From positions 1 through 64,000 of the forward strand of contig WVSM01000006.1 of the NCBI GenBank assembly GCA_015689645.1: a stretch of 64,000 nucleotides of DNA, in the 5' to 3' direction. The notes beneath the pieces were generated by a model that worked only from the letters and a program-made list of their open reading frames with translations, searched no databases and was not told the DNA's origin. A program made the position numbers and the translations under genes. Positions 61,859-64,000 of this stretch are shown here, in pieces (the first letter of the stretch is position 1; every line of letters begins with the position of its first letter). The stretch comes from Rhodobacterales bacterium HKCCE4037. Lineage in GTDB: Bacteria; Pseudomonadota; Alphaproteobacteria; Rhodobacterales; Rhodobacteraceae.

Positions 61859-62668
61859 ATGGACTTGTCGGAGATCAATCGGCGCGGGCTGGTGATGCTC
61901 GGCTGTGGAAAAATGGGCTCGGCCATGCTGGAAGGCTGGCTGAAGAACGGCCTCGACGCCGGAATGGTCCACGTGATCGACCCCAATCCCTCGGACTGGC
62001 TGCAGGGCACCGGCGTCCAGATCAACGGCGATCTGCCCGAAAATCCCGGTGTCTTGATGATCGCCGTGAAGCCGCAGATGATGGAAGAAGCCCTGCCGCG
62101 TGTCGCGTCCTTCGGGGGCGGTGATACGCTGATCCTGTCCGTCGCGGCGGGCACCCCCATCCGCGTCTACGAGCAGGCGTTCGGACCGGGCACGAAGGTC
62201 ATTCGCTCCATGCCGAACACGCCCGCCGCCGTGGGCAAGGGGATCACCGCGATCGTCGGAAATTCCCAGACCGGCCCCGAAGACCTCGATCTTGCGGAAA
62301 CGCTCCTGTCGGCCATCGGCCAGGTCGTGCGCCTGAACACCGAGAACCAGATCGACGCGGTCACCGGCGTCTCCGGCTCGGGCCCCGCCTACATCTTCTA
62401 CATGATCGACACGCTCGCCGCCGCAGGCCGGGCCGAGGGGTTGCCGGCGGACCTCGCCATGAAGCTTGCCAAGGCGACCGTCGCGGGGGCCGGCGTGCTT
62501 GCCGAGAATTCCGACGAAACGCCCGAGCAGTTGCGCCTCAACGTGACCTCGCCCAACGGCACGACGCAGGCGGGGCTGGAGGTTCTGATGGGCGAAAACG
62601 GCCTCGCGCCGCTGATCCGGCGCACCGTGGCCGCCGCCTCCGCGCGCAGCCGGGAACTGCGGAAATGA
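61859..62668 (+). CDS. proC: Pyrroline-5-carboxylate reductase
   Basis: A 269-residue enzyme making proline from pyrroline-5-carboxylate with NAD(P)H. It shows GLVMLGCGKMGSAMLEGWL (nucleotide-binding) and VTGVSGSGPAYIFYMIDTLA, then TSPNGTTQAGLEVL near the C-terminus. The ATG at 61859 has GGGGGA upstream; 61826 would be an alternative. It overlaps the csaA-like start by 4 bp. Confidence 0.95.
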   Translation: MDLSEINRRGLVMLGCGKMGSAMLEGWLKNGLDAGMVHVIDPNPSDWLQGTGVQINGDLPENPGVLMIAVKPQMMEEALPRVASFGGGDTLILSVAAGTPIRVYEQAFGPGTKVIRSMPNTPAAVGKGITAIVGNSQTGPEDLDLAETLLSAIGQVVRLNTENQIDAVTGVSGSGPAYIFYMIDTLAAAGRAEGLPADLAMKLAKATVAGAGVLAENSDETPEQLRLNVTSPNGTTQAGLEVLMGENGLAPLIRRTVAAASARSRELRK

Positions 62669-63006
62669 CCGACGAGATCACCTTCGACCAATTCATGGCC
62701 GTCGACATCCGCGTCGGTACCATCACCCGTGCCGAGGATTTTCCCGAGGCCCGCAAACCGGCCTACAAACTCTGGGTCGATTTCGGGGACGAGATCGGCG
62801 AGCGAAAATCGTCGGCCCAGATCACCCTGCATTACACGCCCGAAGACCTCGTCGGGAAACAGGTGCTCGGCGTGGTGAACTTCCCGCCCCGCCAGATCGG
62901 CCCGGTGATGTCCGAGGTCCTGGTGCTCGGCCTCTATGACGGCGACGGCGCCGTCGTGCTTCTGACCCCAGACAAACCCGTCCCGAACGGAGAACGGATG
63001 TGCTGA
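62665..63006 (+). CDS. csaA: tRNA-binding (CsaA-like) protein
   Basis: A 113-residue protein with one OB-fold tRNA-binding domain (FDQFMAVDIRVGTITRAEDFPEARKPAYKLWVDFG; VVNFPPRQIGPVMSEVLVLG), like CsaA, a possible chaperone or tRNA-binding protein. It overlaps proC by ATGA and the next gene by 7 bp. Confidence 0.9.
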   Translation: MTDEITFDQFMAVDIRVGTITRAEDFPEARKPAYKLWVDFGDEIGERKSSAQITLHYTPEDLVGKQVLGVVNFPPRQIGPVMSEVLVLGLYDGDGAVVLLTPDKPVPNGERMC

Positions 63007-63950
63007 AACTGCTCGTTTCACGCCGCTTGCCCGAAAGCGTGATGGAAGCCGCCGAGGCGCGTTTCGACGTCACCTGCCGCGGCACCACGCAGCCAATGGA
63101 CCACGCGGAATGCGTGGCGGCCCTGCGCGACCATGACCTGATCCTGCCGACGCTCGGCGACGCCTTCCAGGCCCCTGCCTTCGAGGAGGCCGGGGACATC
63201 CGCGCAAAGCTGCTGGCGAATTTCGGGGTGGGCTACAACCATATCGACGTCGCCGCCGCCCGTGCCGCAGGCGTCGAGGTTTCCAACACCCCAGGCGCCG
63301 TGACCGATGCCACCGCCGATACCGCCATGACGCTGATCCTGATGACCGCCCGCCGCGCGGGCGAAGGCGAGCGGCTGGTCCGCTCCGGCCAATGGACCGG
63401 CTGGCACCCGACCCAGATGCTGGGGATGCACCTGTCGGGCAAGACAATCTGCGTGATCGGAATGGGCCGGATCGGTCAGGCCATCGCGCGACGCTGTCAC
63501 TTCGGCTTCGGCTGCCGCATCGTCTATGTGAACCGCTCCGCCAAGAAGGTCGATTTCCCCGCCGAACAATTGCCGATGGAAACGGCGCTGGCCGGGGCCG
63601 ATGTCGTCGTGCTGGCCACGCCCGGCGGCGCGGACACGCACCACCTGATCGGCACCGACGAATTCGCCCAGATGCAGTCCCATGCGATCTTCGTGAACAT
63701 CTCCCGCGGCGACGTGGTGGACGAGGCGGCGCTGGTCGCGGCCCTCTCGGTCGGGCGGATCGCCGGTGCCGGCCTCGATGTCTACGAATTCGAACCTGCC
63801 GTTCCGGACGAATTGCGCGTGATGGAAAACGTCACGCTCCTGCCGCATCTGGGGACAGCTGCGCTCGAGGTGCGCGAAGATATGGGGCGCATGGCGCTCG
63901 ACAATCTCATCGCCTTTGCCGAGGGCAAACCCGCGCCGAACGCCGTCTGA
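63000..63950 (+). CDS. D-2-hydroxyacid dehydrogenase (glyoxylate/hydroxypyruvate reductase type)
   Basis: A 316-residue NAD(P)-dependent dehydrogenase starting with GTG at 63000. The nucleotide motif is GMGRIGQAIARRCHFGFG, and the catalytic triad is in NFGVGYNHID/ISRGDVVDEAAL (Arg), AGAGLDVYEFEP (Glu) and LLPHLGTA (His). It would reduce glyoxylate or hydroxypyruvate or oxidise D-glycerate. It is coupled to csaA, overlapping its stop by 7 bp. Confidence 0.93.
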   Translation: MLKLLVSRRLPESVMEAAEARFDVTCRGTTQPMDHAECVAALRDHDLILPTLGDAFQAPAFEEAGDIRAKLLANFGVGYNHIDVAAARAAGVEVSNTPGAVTDATADTAMTLILMTARRAGEGERLVRSGQWTGWHPTQMLGMHLSGKTICVIGMGRIGQAIARRCHFGFGCRIVYVNRSAKKVDFPAEQLPMETALAGADVVVLATPGGADTHHLIGTDEFAQMQSHAIFVNISRGDVVDEAALVAALSVGRIAGAGLDVYEFEPAVPDELRVMENVTLLPHLGTAALEVREDMGRMALDNLIAFAEGKPAPNAV

Positions 63951-63957
63951 ACGCGGA

Positions 63958-64000
63958 CTAACCGGGAACCGCGTCGCCCATTTCTTCGCGGAAATGCCGG
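63958..64000 (-). CDS. Possible C-terminus of a minus-strand gene (partial)
   Basis: A minus-strand frame of 13 codons ends at a TAG (63958-63960) and reads RHFREEMGDAVPG, compositionally like a real C-terminus. The gene would lie mostly beyond the window, converging on the dehydrogenase. The call is tentative because only 43 bases are visible. Confidence 0.3.
   Translation of the reverse strand, partial: RHFREEMGDAVPG

Overview
The window is a 64 kb piece of a high-GC alphaproteobacterial chromosome, most likely from the Rhodobacteraceae (Roseobacter/Rhodobacter relatives). This is inferred from the mix of genes: a PccR-type acyl-CoA regulator next to pccB/pccA/methylmalonyl-CoA mutase, a divergent hmu haem locus, a DUF1150 gene after Hsp20, paired YdcH-type small proteins, a manganese-type pyrophosphatase, a PhaR-like CTGC-N3-GCAG site and REP-like GGGGGCTCTGCCCCC hairpins. 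Genes are dense, often overlap by ATGA, and most are ordinary housekeeping genes. No tRNA, rRNA, CRISPR array, integrase or insertion sequence was found.

Layout. 1-0.9 kb: three tandem 311-bp units, each encoding a secreted, tyrosine/tryptophan-rich micropeptide with two cysteines; the window edge cuts the array. 0.9-1.6 kb: a Nudix protein. 1.7-10.8 kb: a divergent haem-iron locus, hmuSTUV on the minus strand and hmuR, an unknown exported protein, exbB, two exbD and tonB on the plus strand. 11-14.4 kb: two small-molecule exporters, a HAD-like protein without catalytic aspartates, a YdcH-like protein and a CoxG-like protein. 14.4-26.5 kb: propionate assimilation (pccR, a Bcr/CflA-type exporter, pccB, pccA, methylmalonyl-CoA mutase), with small unknown genes and a sulfotransferase-like gene between them. 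PccR-type TTTGCAA sites lie upstream of pccR and of pccB.

26.5-43 kb: ycgN, ribF, a MaoC hydratase with a PhaR-like site, a class-II HAD phosphatase, pyrophosphatase, groESL with an imperfect CIRCE, a solitary phnM, transporters, purEK, hsp20, a Kef-type antiporter and a Tat-exported metallo-hydrolase. 42.8-49.9 kb: an envelope-rich stretch with a leucine-rich-repeat lipoprotein, NAD synthetase, a MORN-repeat protein with about 18 repeats, a beta-rich exported protein, two PAN-like secreted proteins and an AraC regulator.

50.1-57.3 kb is the most unusual part. One open frame joins an N-terminal MarR-type winged helix to a bifunctional ATP sulfurylase/APS kinase. It is divergent from a sulfotransferase-like gene across an intergenic region carrying two copies of a TTTGTTCA-N4-TGAACAAA palindrome. 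A TPR-sulfotransferase lies 3 kb further on. PAPS made by the enzyme would be the donor for such sulfotransferases, so a self-regulated sulfation module is a reasonable inference. 57.3-64 kb: a 43-residue basic protein, pgeF, midA, lgt, ubiK, ybjN, proC, csaA and a 2-hydroxyacid dehydrogenase.

Several intergenic regions carry clusters of near-perfect palindromes with unrelated stem sequences but a similar build (26.5, 33.4-33.8, 43.6-43.9 and 50.1 kb). After groEL, a 109-bp duplication ends in two hairpins whose stems differ by compensating changes.
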